From CFX5 sp023384495 (lineage in GTDB: Bacteria > Chloroflexota > Anaerolineae > Caldilineales > Caldilineaceae), in the NCBI GenBank assembly GCA_048499455.1, contig JASNZV010000008.1, positions 209,793 through 273,792 of the forward strand: a stretch of DNA of 64,000 nucleotides, read 5' to 3'. Every line of letters begins with the position of its first letter. Within the stretch, counting starts at the first letter, position 1. Position numbers and translations under genes: made by a program. Positions 41,306 through 49,995 of this stretch are shown here, piece by piece. The notes under the pieces are model-generated. The model was not told the DNA's origin and did not search any database. It was given only the letters and a program-made list of their open reading frames with translations.

Positions 41306-41608
41306 TGATGTCCTATGGTGCGCCAAAATTACTACACGAATTTCACGCCGCCATACAATGAGCAACGACTAACGAGCATTGCTCATTGTCCCTAATCCCA
41401 TCCTCACGCCATTTTACGGCAACATTCGGCCAATCGTCAACATGACCTGCGGTCACCGAGAACGATGAAAATGGAGCGTACAGCAAGATTGTGGGTGACG
41501 GCTGCAACGCACATCGCACGGCCTCACGCCCGATCGGGCGCATCAAGCCGCCTGATAGGCGCCACCGCCGTCGACCACAGCGGTGGCGCCTCGTGCTGCG
41601 CGCGCCGT
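41306..41608. other. Gap between lipoprotein and methyltransferase genes
   Basis: 303 bp. It contains an 11-bp perfect inverted repeat ACAATGAGCAA (41355-41365) with TTGCTCATTGT (41379-41389), and GGCGCCACCGC (41558-41568) with GCGGTGGCGCC (41580-41590). No gene seen. Confidence 0.5.
41558..41590 (-). terminator. Hairpin after the SH3 lipoprotein gene
   Basis: Perfect 11-bp stem, 18 bp downstream of the lipoprotein stop on the minus strand. No T-run, so termination is only likely. Confidence 0.4.
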
Positions 41609-43525
41609 TTAATAGATGCTCACCACCAGCGTATAATTGGTGGCGCCGCCCTCGGCAATCACCGAGATGCGGTAGTCCTGCGTGGCGGGCAAGGTAAAGC
41701 TGAAAGTCGGCCCGCCCACCGCCCCGCGCTTGAAGACCGTCCCATCGGCGCCGCTGACCGCAAGCAGCGTGTTGGGCGCGTCGGCGTAGAGTTCGACGGT
41801 CATCTCCTGGCCCGCCGCCGCGCCGAGCAGATAGTCCTGTCGCTCGCCGGCAACCAGGCCGCCATCCACCGTGGCCGATGTGCCGCCCGGCGCAAAGTTG
41901 ATGCGGATCGGCGGGTTGTCGGGCGGCGGTGGTGGGCCCGGCGTCACCACCGACACCGAGAGGTTGAAGTCCACCGCGCCCGCTGCGCTGGCCACCGTGA
42001 TCAGATAGTCCTGCGTCATGGGCAAGACAAACGAGAAAAAGCGATCTTCGTTCACCAGCCGCTTGTAGGGCTGGCCGTCGCTGACGCCGGTGATGGCAAA
42101 GTTGGCCAGGCTGCCCGGCGACGCGATCTGCACCGCCATCTCCTGGCCGGCCAGCGCGCGCAGCACGTAGCGCACCTGCTGCGGCGGGCGCACCAACCCG
42201 TTGGCCGATGCCGACGTCCCCCCCGGCGGGAACTGGATGCGGATCGGTTCATCTGGCGGCGGGGGCGGCGGCGGCGCGGGGGTGATCACCGTCACCCGCA
42301 GCTCGTAGTTGGTGAGGCCGCCGCGCGTCGCCACGGTGATCAAGTAATCCTGCGTCAAGGTAAGGCGAAAGATGACGCTGCGGGTTTCGTCGTCAAGCCG
42401 TTTGTAGACGCGCCGGTCGCTGACGCCTTGAATGGCGAAATTGGCGAGCCCGGTGGGCGAGAAAATCTCGACCGTCATCTCCTGATTTTCCAGCGCCCGC
42501 AGCACATATTGCGCCTGGGTGGGGAACTGCACACTGCCGCGCACGCTGGCCGACACGCCACCGGGCGGAAATTGGATGCGGATCGGTTCGCCGGGCGGCG
42601 GAAGCGCGGTGGCGGTGTGGGTTGGCGTTGGGCCCGGCGGTGTGGTGGGCAGCGTGGTGTCACGCTCGGCGGTCACCCAGCAGTTGCCGACCGACCCGTT
42701 GGGGCAGCGCACGTTCCACCACGTCCCATTGTTGTTAACGCCAAAAACGTCGACTACCTGACCGGTTTCATAACGGCCAATGCGGCTGAACTGTGTGCCT
42801 GGACCATTGCGCACGTTGACATTTTGCAGCACACGGATATAGCGCACCTCGGTGGGATAGATGCCTGTTGCAGGGAGGGTGGCCGTTGGCGGCGGCTGTG
42901 CGGTCGCCGTGGGCGTTGCGCTGCCGGTCGGTGTGGCGGGCGGGGGCAGTTCCCCCGGTTCAAAGCCACCGGGGGCGGCCAACATCCCATGCCAATAGGG
43001 CGCGCCACTCGGATCGAGCGCCACCATGAGAATCGCGGCGTCGTTGCGTTCCGGCCCAAGCCCGGTGACATAAATCGCCTTGGCCGCATGCACATCTGGC
43101 CCCCACATGGCCAGCGGATCGACCCCGTCGAGCAGGGCGGTGAGGTCGGTGGTGGTGTCGAATGCGAGCGCGGCGCTGGGCGCAAGCAAGGTGGTGCGCA
43201 ACTGAGCAATCGCCACACCGGGCGGCAATTCGGCCCCTTCGGAGCGCCAGTAGCCGATAGCGAAGGGGTTGCCCATCATGGGCTGGAGCGTGTCATATTG
43301 CCGTTCGATGAGCGCCAACATCAGCCGCGCCACGAAATCGTCCACCGCATTGGTGGCGGGCGTTGCCGTCGGCGGCGTCGTGGCAGGCGCTGGGGCGGAC
43401 GGAAGCGGGATGGTGATGGTGCACGCAGCCAACACCGCAAGCAACAGCCCGGCGAGTAGCGTTGTCATCCCCAAGCGGTGAACGCGCGCCCGGGGCATGA
43501 TCCTCTGGGCAAGAAATCGTAGCAT
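41609..43525 (-). CDS. Lipoprotein with SH3 domain and three pre-peptidase-like repeats
   Basis: 638 residues from MLRFLAQR (43525), with AAGGAG upstream and lipobox LAAC (C35). Residues about 55-190 are an unknown globular domain. A Thr/Pro linker leads to an SH3b domain (about 228-285, VNVRNGPGTQFSRIGRYETG, WWNVRC). Three tandem copies of about 100 residues follow from about 312, each starting EPIRIQFPPGG and containing YVLRALxxQEM and TQDYLITV, like bacterial pre-peptidase C-terminal beta domains. Pro-rich linkers separate them. Probably an envelope-attached binding protein. Confidence 0.82.
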   Translation of the reverse strand: MLRFLAQRIMPRARVHRLGMTTLLAGLLLAVLAACTITIPLPSAPAPATTPPTATPATNAVDDFVARLMLALIERQYDTLQPMMGNPFAIGYWRSEGAELPPGVAIAQLRTTLLAPSAALAFDTTTDLTALLDGVDPLAMWGPDVHAAKAIYVTGLGPERNDAAILMVALDPSGAPYWHGMLAAPGGFEPGELPPPATPTGSATPTATAQPPPTATLPATGIYPTEVRYIRVLQNVNVRNGPGTQFSRIGRYETGQVVDVFGVNNNGTWWNVRCPNGSVGNCWVTAERDTTLPTTPPGPTPTHTATALPPPGEPIRIQFPPGGVSASVRGSVQFPTQAQYVLRALENQEMTVEIFSPTGLANFAIQGVSDRRVYKRLDDETRSVIFRLTLTQDYLITVATRGGLTNYELRVTVITPAPPPPPPPDEPIRIQFPPGGTSASANGLVRPPQQVRYVLRALAGQEMAVQIASPGSLANFAITGVSDGQPYKRLVNEDRFFSFVLPMTQDYLITVASAAGAVDFNLSVSVVTPGPPPPPDNPPIRINFAPGGTSATVDGGLVAGERQDYLLGAAAGQEMTVELYADAPNTLLAVSGADGTVFKRGAVGGPTFSFTLPATQDYRISVIAEGGATNYTLVVSIY

Positions 43526-43656
43526 ACCAGACTCCTTCTCGGATCGATGATAGGATGCGCCCAATCGAGCGCGGTTACGAATCCATCAGGTATGACGAAA
43601 ATTGAGACAAAATGTTTCTTGAACTTCCCACCCTGCATCGACGCCGCGCCGTGCGC

Positions 43657-44448
43657 TCAGGCTAATTCCGTCTTGTCCATCAGCAACCGCTCCAAAACCA
43701 GCGCGACGCCGTCTTCGTCATTTGTAGCCGTAATATGGTCGGCCACCGCGCGCACTTCATCGACCGCATTGGCCATGGCCACCCCGAACCCCGATATGCG
43801 CAGCATTTCAATGTCATTCGTGTCATCGCCAAAGGCGACCACATCCGCCAACGAGCGCCCCCACGCTGCCATCAGCTCGCATAAGGCCACCGCCTTGTCG
43901 GCGCCTTCGGCCAGAATCTGAATAAAACGATAGCGGGCAGAAAGCAAGGCGCGTGCGGTGGATGGCAGGCTGGCAAGCAGAGGCGTCAGCCGTTCCAGTT
44001 GGTCGCCAAACAGCAACACCTTGGCGGCTGGGTGGCGCGCCACCTCGAGCAGATCCGCCACGTGATAGGGGGTGGTGCGGTTGGTAACCCGATTGAGGTA
44101 GAGTTCACCATGCACCTCCAGGCCAATCGTGGCCTCGGGCGCTATCGTCAGCGCCTGTTCCACGATCTGGCGGACGGCGTCAGCGGGTATCAGCCTCTCA
44201 TAGATGGTGCGCCCATTGATGTGAATTTCGGCGCCGTTGTAGCAGATAATGGGGAGCGTCCCCAACACGGCGGGCAGGGCGGGCTGCACCGACCGGCGGG
44301 GGCGCCCCGTCGCGATGACGATCTGCCTGCCTGTCCGCTGCCACTGCTGTAACGCGGCGAGGTTGCGGGGCGATACGCTGCCGTCGCTACGCAGCAGCGT
44401 GTCGTCCATGTCGATGGCGGCGATCTCTAGGTTTGTTGGTTCCGGCAT
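43657..44448 (-). CDS. Cof-type HAD phosphatase
   Basis: 263 residues. HAD motif I is AIDMDDTLLRSDG (D13 and D15), motif II VIATGR, motif III Lys in EGADKAVAL, motif IV FGDDTNDIEMLRISGFGVAMANA. The cap is of the C2 (Cof) type. These are Mg-dependent phosphatases of sugar phosphates or flavin-related compounds; the substrate is not identifiable. Divergent from the MFS gene. Confidence 0.9.
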   Translation of the reverse strand: MPEPTNLEIAAIDMDDTLLRSDGSVSPRNLAALQQWQRTGRQIVIATGRPRRSVQPALPAVLGTLPIICYNGAEIHINGRTIYERLIPADAVRQIVEQALTIAPEATIGLEVHGELYLNRVTNRTTPYHVADLLEVARHPAAKVLLFGDQLERLTPLLASLPSTARALLSARYRFIQILAEGADKAVALCELMAAWGRSLADVVAFGDDTNDIEMLRISGFGVAMANAVDEVRAVADHITATNDEDGVALVLERLLMDKTELA

Positions 44449-44765
44449 ATTTGATTCCTACGGCTTCTCCCAAAATCGCTGTATCACCGGGGCGCTGCGC
44501 GAACGATGTTCAGGCCCATACCCGGATCACCAAATGAAAAACCATTATGGCGTCATCGCCATCATAACACCGACCCCAGCCGTCGACAATCGACAGGACG
44601 CCGAAGTGGAGCAGAAGGCCGGTCTGGACATTGGGCTCAGTTGGCAATCATGGGCAAACCCGATTTCGTCGCAGCGGCTGACCGCAGATCGACAGATTGC
44701 GCCGGCCATGATAGACTTGCGCCAGGTAACTTGTGCATACAAACCTGCAAAACAATGGATACCCT
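44449..44765. other. Divergent intergenic region
   Basis: 317 bp between the Cof and MFS genes. A short palindrome ATGGCG-TCAT-CGCCAT lies at 44547-44562 and could be an operator. No gene or good promoter seen. Confidence 0.4.
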
Positions 44766-45986
44766 ATGAATACGCTGCTCCGCAACGTCACGCTCTGGAG
44801 CCTGACGTTGGGTCACTTCTGCACCGATATGCTGGCCGGCGCCATGCCTATCATCGTCGGCCTCTATTTGCGCGAGTCGCTCGGCCTCGACCTGGCCCAG
44901 GTAGGGACGCTGCTGGCCGTCTACAAACTGACCTCCTCGTTGACCCAGCCGCTCTTTGGCTACCTGAGCGACCGCTATGGGGGCCGCTGGTTTGCCGTGG
45001 GCGGCGTGGCGTGGATGGCGATCTTCCAGGCGACGGTCGGCTTTATGCCCACCTTTGGAACGGCGCTCTTTGTTTCGGCGCTGGCAGGCTTTGGTTCCGC
45101 GGCCTTCCACCCGCAGGGCGCGTCGGGGGCCAATATTGCCGCCGGCGCCCAGAAGACGGCAGGCGTGGCCATGTTTATGCTGGGCGGCAATATGGGCTTT
45201 GCCGTGGGGCCTGTGCTGGCGGCGCTCATCCTCGGCTGGGTGGGTATGGGCGGCACCGCAGTGCTCTCGCTGATCGCATTGCTGATCGTGCCGGCGCTCT
45301 ACTTTCTCACCGGCCAGGCGCAGCGCACGGCGGACCGCTCGAAAGCGGCCAACTGGCGCATCGAACTCAACCCGGCCTTTACGACCGTCGCCATCGTGGC
45401 GCTGATTCTGGTCATGTCGTTGCGCGCCTGGTCACAGGAATCGTTTTCGGCGTTTCTGCCCCAATACTTTGTCGACCTTGCCGACTTTAGCAAGACCCAG
45501 GCCAGCCTGATCACCTCGGTCATGCTCTTTACCGTCTCCTTTGGGTCGCTGGCCGGCGGCATTCTCGCCGACCGGATTGGTGGGGGCCGTGTGATGGCCT
45601 TTTCCATGCTCATCTCGGCGCCCCTCATGTTCGCCATGTTTCAGCTCAGCGATGGCCGCGCCTTCTGGGTTGCGCCCTTCCTTGGCTTTGCCACCGGCGC
45701 GGCGTGGCCCCCCATGCTGGTGCTGGCGCAGAGCCTCTTCCCCAAGAACGCCGGCGTCGGCTCGGGTGTGGCGCTGGGCTTTGTTTTTGCCGTGGGCGGA
45801 TTGGGGCTGCAATTGACCGGCTGGCTTGCCGAACCCGCACACATGGGTCTCTACAACGCCATGCTGTTGCTCTGCCTCGTTCCCCTGGCGACGGCGGCGC
45901 TGATCGCATTCCTGCCATCGTCCCGCCCCGAGCCGACCGAGATCGCCGTGATCCAACCCCCCGAAGCGGCGCCGGCGAAAGGGTGA
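44766..45986 (+). CDS. MFS transporter (fosmidomycin-resistance-like)
   Basis: 406 residues from ATG 44766 with twelve predicted membrane helices. The first loop motif GYLSDRYGGRW is the MFS A motif. The N-terminal LWSLTLGHFCTDMLAGAMPIIVGLYL matches the FSR-like group. The central loop is QRTADRSKAAN. Substrate unknown; could be an efflux pump or an anion/sugar acid carrier given the neighbours. Confidence 0.88.
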   Translation: MNTLLRNVTLWSLTLGHFCTDMLAGAMPIIVGLYLRESLGLDLAQVGTLLAVYKLTSSLTQPLFGYLSDRYGGRWFAVGGVAWMAIFQATVGFMPTFGTALFVSALAGFGSAAFHPQGASGANIAAGAQKTAGVAMFMLGGNMGFAVGPVLAALILGWVGMGGTAVLSLIALLIVPALYFLTGQAQRTADRSKAANWRIELNPAFTTVAIVALILVMSLRAWSQESFSAFLPQYFVDLADFSKTQASLITSVMLFTVSFGSLAGGILADRIGGGRVMAFSMLISAPLMFAMFQLSDGRAFWVAPFLGFATGAAWPPMLVLAQSLFPKNAGVGSGVALGFVFAVGGLGLQLTGWLAEPAHMGLYNAMLLLCLVPLATAALIAFLPSSRPEPTEIAVIQPPEAAPAKG

Positions 45987-45992
45987 ACAGCA

Positions 45993-46028
45993 ACTTGGCG
46001 TCTTTGCCCCTCTGCGTCTTTGCGCTGT
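45993..46028. repeat. Degenerate repeat family C copy 3
   Basis: CTTGGCGTCTTTGCCCCTCT followed by GCGTCTTTGCGC, just after the MFS gene. Confidence 0.45.
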
Positions 46029-46108
46029 AAAAACCTGCAAAGCGGGGGTGTTTCATTCAATCAATCACGGGTATGGCATTCACGCGTTCCAATCATACGG
46101 AGTCCGCT

Positions 46109-47254
46109 ATGAAGATCACCGCTGTCAAGACCTTTCTCTTTGACCCCGGCTCGGCCAAGCATTGGCTCTTTGTCAAAGTAGAGACCGACGCCGGTCTCTA
46201 TGGCTGGGGCGAATGCTACACCCAGCTCGACCGCGACCTGGCCATCGAGGCACATGTGCAGCAACTGGGCCGCTATCTGATTGGACGGAACCCCTTCGAC
46301 ATCAAACACTTTACCTACATGGCCTACACCGACTTTGCCACTCGCCGCGGGGCCATGGACTTCTATTCGGCGCTCAGCGGCATCGAGCACGCATTGTGGG
46401 ACATCGCGGGCAAGGCCGCCGGTCAGCCAGTCTATAACCTGCTTGGCGGCGCATGTCGACGCCAGGTGCGCGTCTATGCCAATGGTTGGGGGGGCGGCGG
46501 TGACCCAGACCGGGCCGCCGAACAGGCGCAGGCGGTGGTGGCCAAAGGCTTTACCGCGCTCAAGTTTGACCCCTTCCCCGGCCCCTGGCGCGCCTACATC
46601 AGCCGCAAGGACGAGGCGCTGGCCGTCGCCAAGGTCAAGGCTGTGCGTGAAGCCGTGGGGCCGGACGTGGAGATTCTCATTGAGGTTCACCGGCGTTTGG
46701 CGCCCATGCATGCGATCCGTGTCGCCAGGATGATGGAGCCTTACGCGCCCTTCTGGTATGAGGAGCCAGTGTCGGTGCGCGACCTGGATGGCCTGTTGGC
46801 CGCCAAACAAGGCATCAACCTCCCGGTCGTCACCGGTGAGGAGGCTTACCTGAAGATCGAATTCCAGGAAATTATCCAGCGCCGGGTGGCGGACATCCTC
46901 AACCCCGATGTGTGCGTCTGCGGCGGCATTCTGGAGCTGCGCGAGATCGCGGCCATGGCCGAGCCGTATCACATTGCCGTGGCGCCCCACAACTACAACA
47001 GCACCACGGTTGGGCTGGCCGCCACCCTTCATGCCTCCGCCGGGATGCCCAATTTTCTCATCACCGAATACTTTGTCAATTTTGAAGAGATGGGCAACAC
47101 GATCAACCGCACACCGTTCGTCGTCAATGAGAGCCATATCGAGCTGCCCACCACGCCCGGCCTGGGCATCGACCTGGACGAGGAGGCGCTGGCGCAGCGA
47201 CCCTATCGCGAACGCCCGCTCCGCAATCTGCGCCGGCCCGCAGATGAAATCTAG
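46109..47254 (+). CDS. Enolase-superfamily sugar-acid dehydratase homologue (1)
   Basis: 381 residues from MKITAVKTF (46109), with GGAG upstream. The N-terminal capping domain precedes a barrel with K152 in LKFD (likely catalytic), metal ligands E192 (IEVH), E218/E219 (YEEP) and E244 (TGEE), H194, H294 (APHN) and E320. The pattern belongs to the mandelate racemase/galactonate dehydratase subgroup, but the first ligand is Glu in EVH where the second homologue has Asp in DCH. Likely dehydrates an aldonate or uronate-derived acid. Family member 2 lies 2.7 kb downstream. Confidence 0.85.
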   Translation: MKITAVKTFLFDPGSAKHWLFVKVETDAGLYGWGECYTQLDRDLAIEAHVQQLGRYLIGRNPFDIKHFTYMAYTDFATRRGAMDFYSALSGIEHALWDIAGKAAGQPVYNLLGGACRRQVRVYANGWGGGGDPDRAAEQAQAVVAKGFTALKFDPFPGPWRAYISRKDEALAVAKVKAVREAVGPDVEILIEVHRRLAPMHAIRVARMMEPYAPFWYEEPVSVRDLDGLLAAKQGINLPVVTGEEAYLKIEFQEIIQRRVADILNPDVCVCGGILELREIAAMAEPYHIAVAPHNYNSTTVGLAATLHASAGMPNFLITEYFVNFEEMGNTINRTPFVVNESHIELPTTPGLGIDLDEEALAQRPYRERPLRNLRRPADEI

Positions 47255-47333
47255 CGCGCAGAACGGCCCGTATGCAGGCGCCCGATATGCCAACCCATTT
47301 TGCCACCGGCATACGGCGGTTGGCGCGCGACGC

Positions 47334-47418
47334 TATACTGAACTCTGTTTGAAAACCGGAGTTACTCGAAGGAGTAAGCGTCTTTACAAAGTCCGATTTT
47401 CAAATCAACGGTAGTATA
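47334..47418. repeat. 85-bp nested-hairpin repeat, family A copy 3
   Basis: Bounded by TATACTG and AGTATA, with TTTGAAAACCGGA and TCCGATTTTCAAA arms (one mismatch) and an inner TTACTC-GAAG-GAGTAA. Lies 44 bp upstream of the MFS start and 80 bp after the dehydratase. Confidence 0.85.
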
Positions 47419-47461
47419 GACGAGTCAGTTTGACGAGTGACGCCCTTTGGAGTTTCGCCCG

Positions 47462-48754
47462 ATGGTGACTTCTGCAGCAACGCTTTCTGACCCCTTTTGG
47501 ACCCGTGTGCGCGCCATGATGCGCAATGGTGATTATCGCCGCCTCCTGAGCAGCAACGCACTCTGGTGGCAGACGGTCTTTATGGAGAGTGTCATTGTGG
47601 GGTGGCTGGTGTTGGAATTGACCAACTCGCCCTGGGCCGTCGCGCTGGTGGGCTTTTGCCGCAGCGCGCCCTTCTTGGTCTGCGGCTTTATCTCCGGCCC
47701 GCTCACCGACAAAGTTGGCCGGCGGCGGATCATCCTCAGTGCGCAGTTGGCCAACTTTTTGGCCTACCTGGCGCTCATGCTGCTGCTCTGGAGTGGGCGG
47801 CTCGCCATGTGGCACATGTATGGGTTGGCGCTCGTGCTGGGCGCGGCCTGGGCGCTCGATTGGCCGGCCCGCCGTGCGTTGCTGCCCGATCTGCTGGGCC
47901 GCTCGCAAACAGTGGACGCCATGCTCATGGAGAACGTGGCGCAAAGCACGTCGCGCATCATCGGCCCGTCGATGGCCGGCGCGCTCATCGCTTTCTTTGG
48001 CGCCACAGGGTGCTTTGCCGTGATGGTCGTGCTTTCGGGCATTGCACTCTGGAATTTGCGCCACCTGTCCAAACAGGGGATCCCCCGCACCAGCATGCGC
48101 CCCGCCGCCTCACCGTGGAACATGGTGGCCGAGGGCTTGCGCTATGTGGGTCACAACCAGGCGATCCTGGCCGTCATTCTGATCACGCTGGTGATGAACC
48201 TGCTCTATTTCCCCTATATGAACCTGCTTTCGGTCTTCGCCCGTGACATCCTCAACCAAGGCCCAGTGGGGCTGGGCTTTTTGGGCGCGGCTTCGGGCGT
48301 AGGCGCGTTTTTGGGACTGTACATCATCAACCGGGTGCGCCAACAGGTGAGCAGCGGCTGGATCCTCACCGTAGGCACCTTTGGGATGTCGCTCTGCCTG
48401 CTCGCCTTTGCGCTGTCGGAACGCTATGCGTTTTCGTGGGGCATGTTGCTGCTGGCCGGTATGGGTCAGGCCTGTTTTGGCATCATGCAGAGCACTATCA
48501 TCCTGTTGGCGGCCAGTGACGAGATGCGCAGCCGCGCCATGGGGGCGCTGGTGCTTGCGATTGGGTCCGACCCGCTGGGTAAACTGCAAACCGGCTTCCT
48601 GGCCGAAACGCTTGGCGTACAGATGGCCGTAGCGGGGCAGGCCGCTGCCGCCGCGCTCTGCATCCTGGTCATTGCGGTGACGCTGCCAGGGCTGCGCCAC
48701 CCCATCCCTGAATCAAGCCCGCGGCCCGACACACCGGTGGGCGCCAATGACTGA
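47462..48754 (+). CDS. MFS transporter (EntS-like)
   Basis: 430 residues from ATG 47462, with GGAG 9 bases upstream; twelve helices. MFS motif A is GPLTDKVGRRR. The N-terminal segment LLSSNALWWQTVFMESVIVGWLVLELTNSP and the Arg-rich loop are typical of the MFS_3 (EntS) group, often efflux or siderophore exporters. Its location between two sugar-acid enzymes is suggestive but does not prove a sugar-acid substrate. Confidence 0.85.
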   Translation: MVTSAATLSDPFWTRVRAMMRNGDYRRLLSSNALWWQTVFMESVIVGWLVLELTNSPWAVALVGFCRSAPFLVCGFISGPLTDKVGRRRIILSAQLANFLAYLALMLLLWSGRLAMWHMYGLALVLGAAWALDWPARRALLPDLLGRSQTVDAMLMENVAQSTSRIIGPSMAGALIAFFGATGCFAVMVVLSGIALWNLRHLSKQGIPRTSMRPAASPWNMVAEGLRYVGHNQAILAVILITLVMNLLYFPYMNLLSVFARDILNQGPVGLGFLGAASGVGAFLGLYIINRVRQQVSSGWILTVGTFGMSLCLLAFALSERYAFSWGMLLLAGMGQACFGIMQSTIILLAASDEMRSRAMGALVLAIGSDPLGKLQTGFLAETLGVQMAVAGQAAAAALCILVIAVTLPGLRHPIPESSPRPDTPVGAND

Positions 48755-48807
48755 GCATGGGGGCTGACAGGGCTTCTCAAACGTCCGATTTCGTCGCTGT
48801 GGCCCTA

Positions 48808-48840
48808 CTTCCGGGAGGTGACCGGGTCACCTCCCGGAAG
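48808..48840. terminator. Perfect 33-bp palindrome
   Basis: CTTCCGGGAGGTGACC (48808-48823), a single G, then GGTCACCTCCCGGAAG (48825-48840). About 53 bp after the MFS stop. A terminator without T-run or a protein-binding site are both possible. Confidence 0.5.
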
Positions 48841-48881
48841 CCTGGTCTGACCTGACAAGCCCTGGGGAGTGATAATAGCTT

Positions 48882-48911
48882 TTGACAACAAGTTGTCCGA
48901 TCTGCTATGAT
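48882..48911 (+). promoter_or_regulatory. Promoter and overlapping GntR-type operator
   Basis: TTGACA (48882-48887, perfect -35), an 18-bp spacer, TATGAT (48906-48911, 5/6). The palindrome GACAAC-AA-GTTGTC (48884-48897) overlaps the -35, so bound repressor would block polymerase. FadR-type regulators often bind such short palindromes at their own promoters; autoregulation is inferred. Confidence 0.6.
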
Positions 48912-49122
48912 ACAACTAACCCAGGCGCCATCATGGCTCACAGACACTACACGCGCGCGCGCCAAGAAGGATGTGCATAAGACCCGTCAGCAACGGTCAT
49001 CGCCACCGATTGGATTCGATGGATTCGATCCGCCGCCCTGAGTTGACAAGGAACAGAGACGCCTTTGCGCGAGACATGGCAAGCGGAATCGGTCGGAAGA
49101 CAGAACCGGTGGGAAGGCGGCA

Positions 49123-49866
49123 ATGACCCCCCCAAAGCTCACAGCAACCAGATCCGAACATAAATCCGAGCAGGTGGTGGAAACGCTTGCACAAGCCATT
49201 GTGCGGAAGGACTATCAGGAGGGCGTTTTTTTGCCTTCCGAGGGGGAGCTGTGCCGCCAGTATGGTGTAAGCCGCTCGGTGATCCGCGACACGATCCGGC
49301 GTATCGCTGCGGCGGGCCTGGTCGAGACACGCCACGGCATCGGCACCTACATCAACCCGTCGAGCGAGTGGAATCTGTTTGACCCTCTGCTGCTGGCGGC
49401 GTTTATTGACAGCGGGAATCTGCCGGCCATCAGCCAGGAGCTCGTCGAGCTACGCACCATGGTCGAGATCGAATCTGCACGACTGGCCGCACAGCGGATT
49501 ACCCCCAGAACGCGCCAGTTGCTCCATGAGTGGCTGGAACAGATGGAAATCGGCATCGACGACATCGAAACGTTTGTGCGCGCCGACGTGGCGTTCCATA
49601 ACCTGATCATTGCATCGACCGAAAATCGCTTTCTAATCCAGATCACCAAATACCTCACCGGGTTGAGCATCGAAAGCCGGCGCATCACCTCGGAAATCGG
49701 CGGATCTGCGGGCCGGCGCAAAGCCCAGCAATGGCACGGCGCGATCTACGAAGCGCTCTGCCAACAGAACCCTGCTGCGGCCAGTGACGCCATGCGCCAA
49801 CACATGGAGCAGCTGCGCGAGATCATGACGCGGGCTTTGCGCACGCTGGCTCCACCGGGTGATTAA
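49123..49866 (+). CDS. GntR-family (FadR/FCD) transcriptional regulator
   Basis: 247 residues. The winged HTH (about 10-72) contains LPSEGELCRQYGVSRSVIRDTIRRIAAAGLVETRHGIGTYI. The rest is an all-helical FCD domain (about 95-225) with metal-ligand-type residues D149 and H153 in RADVAFHNLI and H207 near QQWHGAIYEAL; these are the usual FCD positions. Such factors respond to carboxylic acids or aldonates. The downstream sugar-acid enzyme and transporter are its likely targets. Confidence 0.92.
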   Translation: MTPPKLTATRSEHKSEQVVETLAQAIVRKDYQEGVFLPSEGELCRQYGVSRSVIRDTIRRIAAAGLVETRHGIGTYINPSSEWNLFDPLLLAAFIDSGNLPAISQELVELRTMVEIESARLAAQRITPRTRQLLHEWLEQMEIGIDDIETFVRADVAFHNLIIASTENRFLIQITKYLTGLSIESRRITSEIGGSAGRRKAQQWHGAIYEALCQQNPAAASDAMRQHMEQLREIMTRALRTLAPPGD

Positions 49867-49900
49867 CAGTGCGGCCCTTTCATCTTGGGGATTCAGCGGC

Positions 49901-49950
49901 AGTGGCGACTTCAGTCGCTTTAACAACGGAGCGACTGAAGCTGCTACTAC
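49901..49950. repeat. Dispersed palindromic repeat, family B copy 2
   Basis: AGTGGCGACTTCAGTCGCTT, spacer, then GGAGCGACTGAAGC followed by TGCTACTAC. Located between the GntR and dehydratase genes. Confidence 0.65.
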
Positions 49951-49995
49951 ATCAGACGAATTAGTGGGGTTAGTAGAGGCAGTGGAGGCCAGCCT

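Larger units (their letters stand above)
48755..49122. other. Intergenic region upstream of the GntR gene
   Basis: 368 bp. It has a perfect palindrome (48808-48840) and a promoter with an overlapping operator-like inverted repeat (48882-48911). No gene seen. Confidence 0.6.

Noticed and set aside
46109..47254. Naming this enzyme mandelate racemase
   Set aside because: The active-site pattern is shared by several acid-sugar dehydratases and racemases; a precise name cannot be supported by sequence alone.
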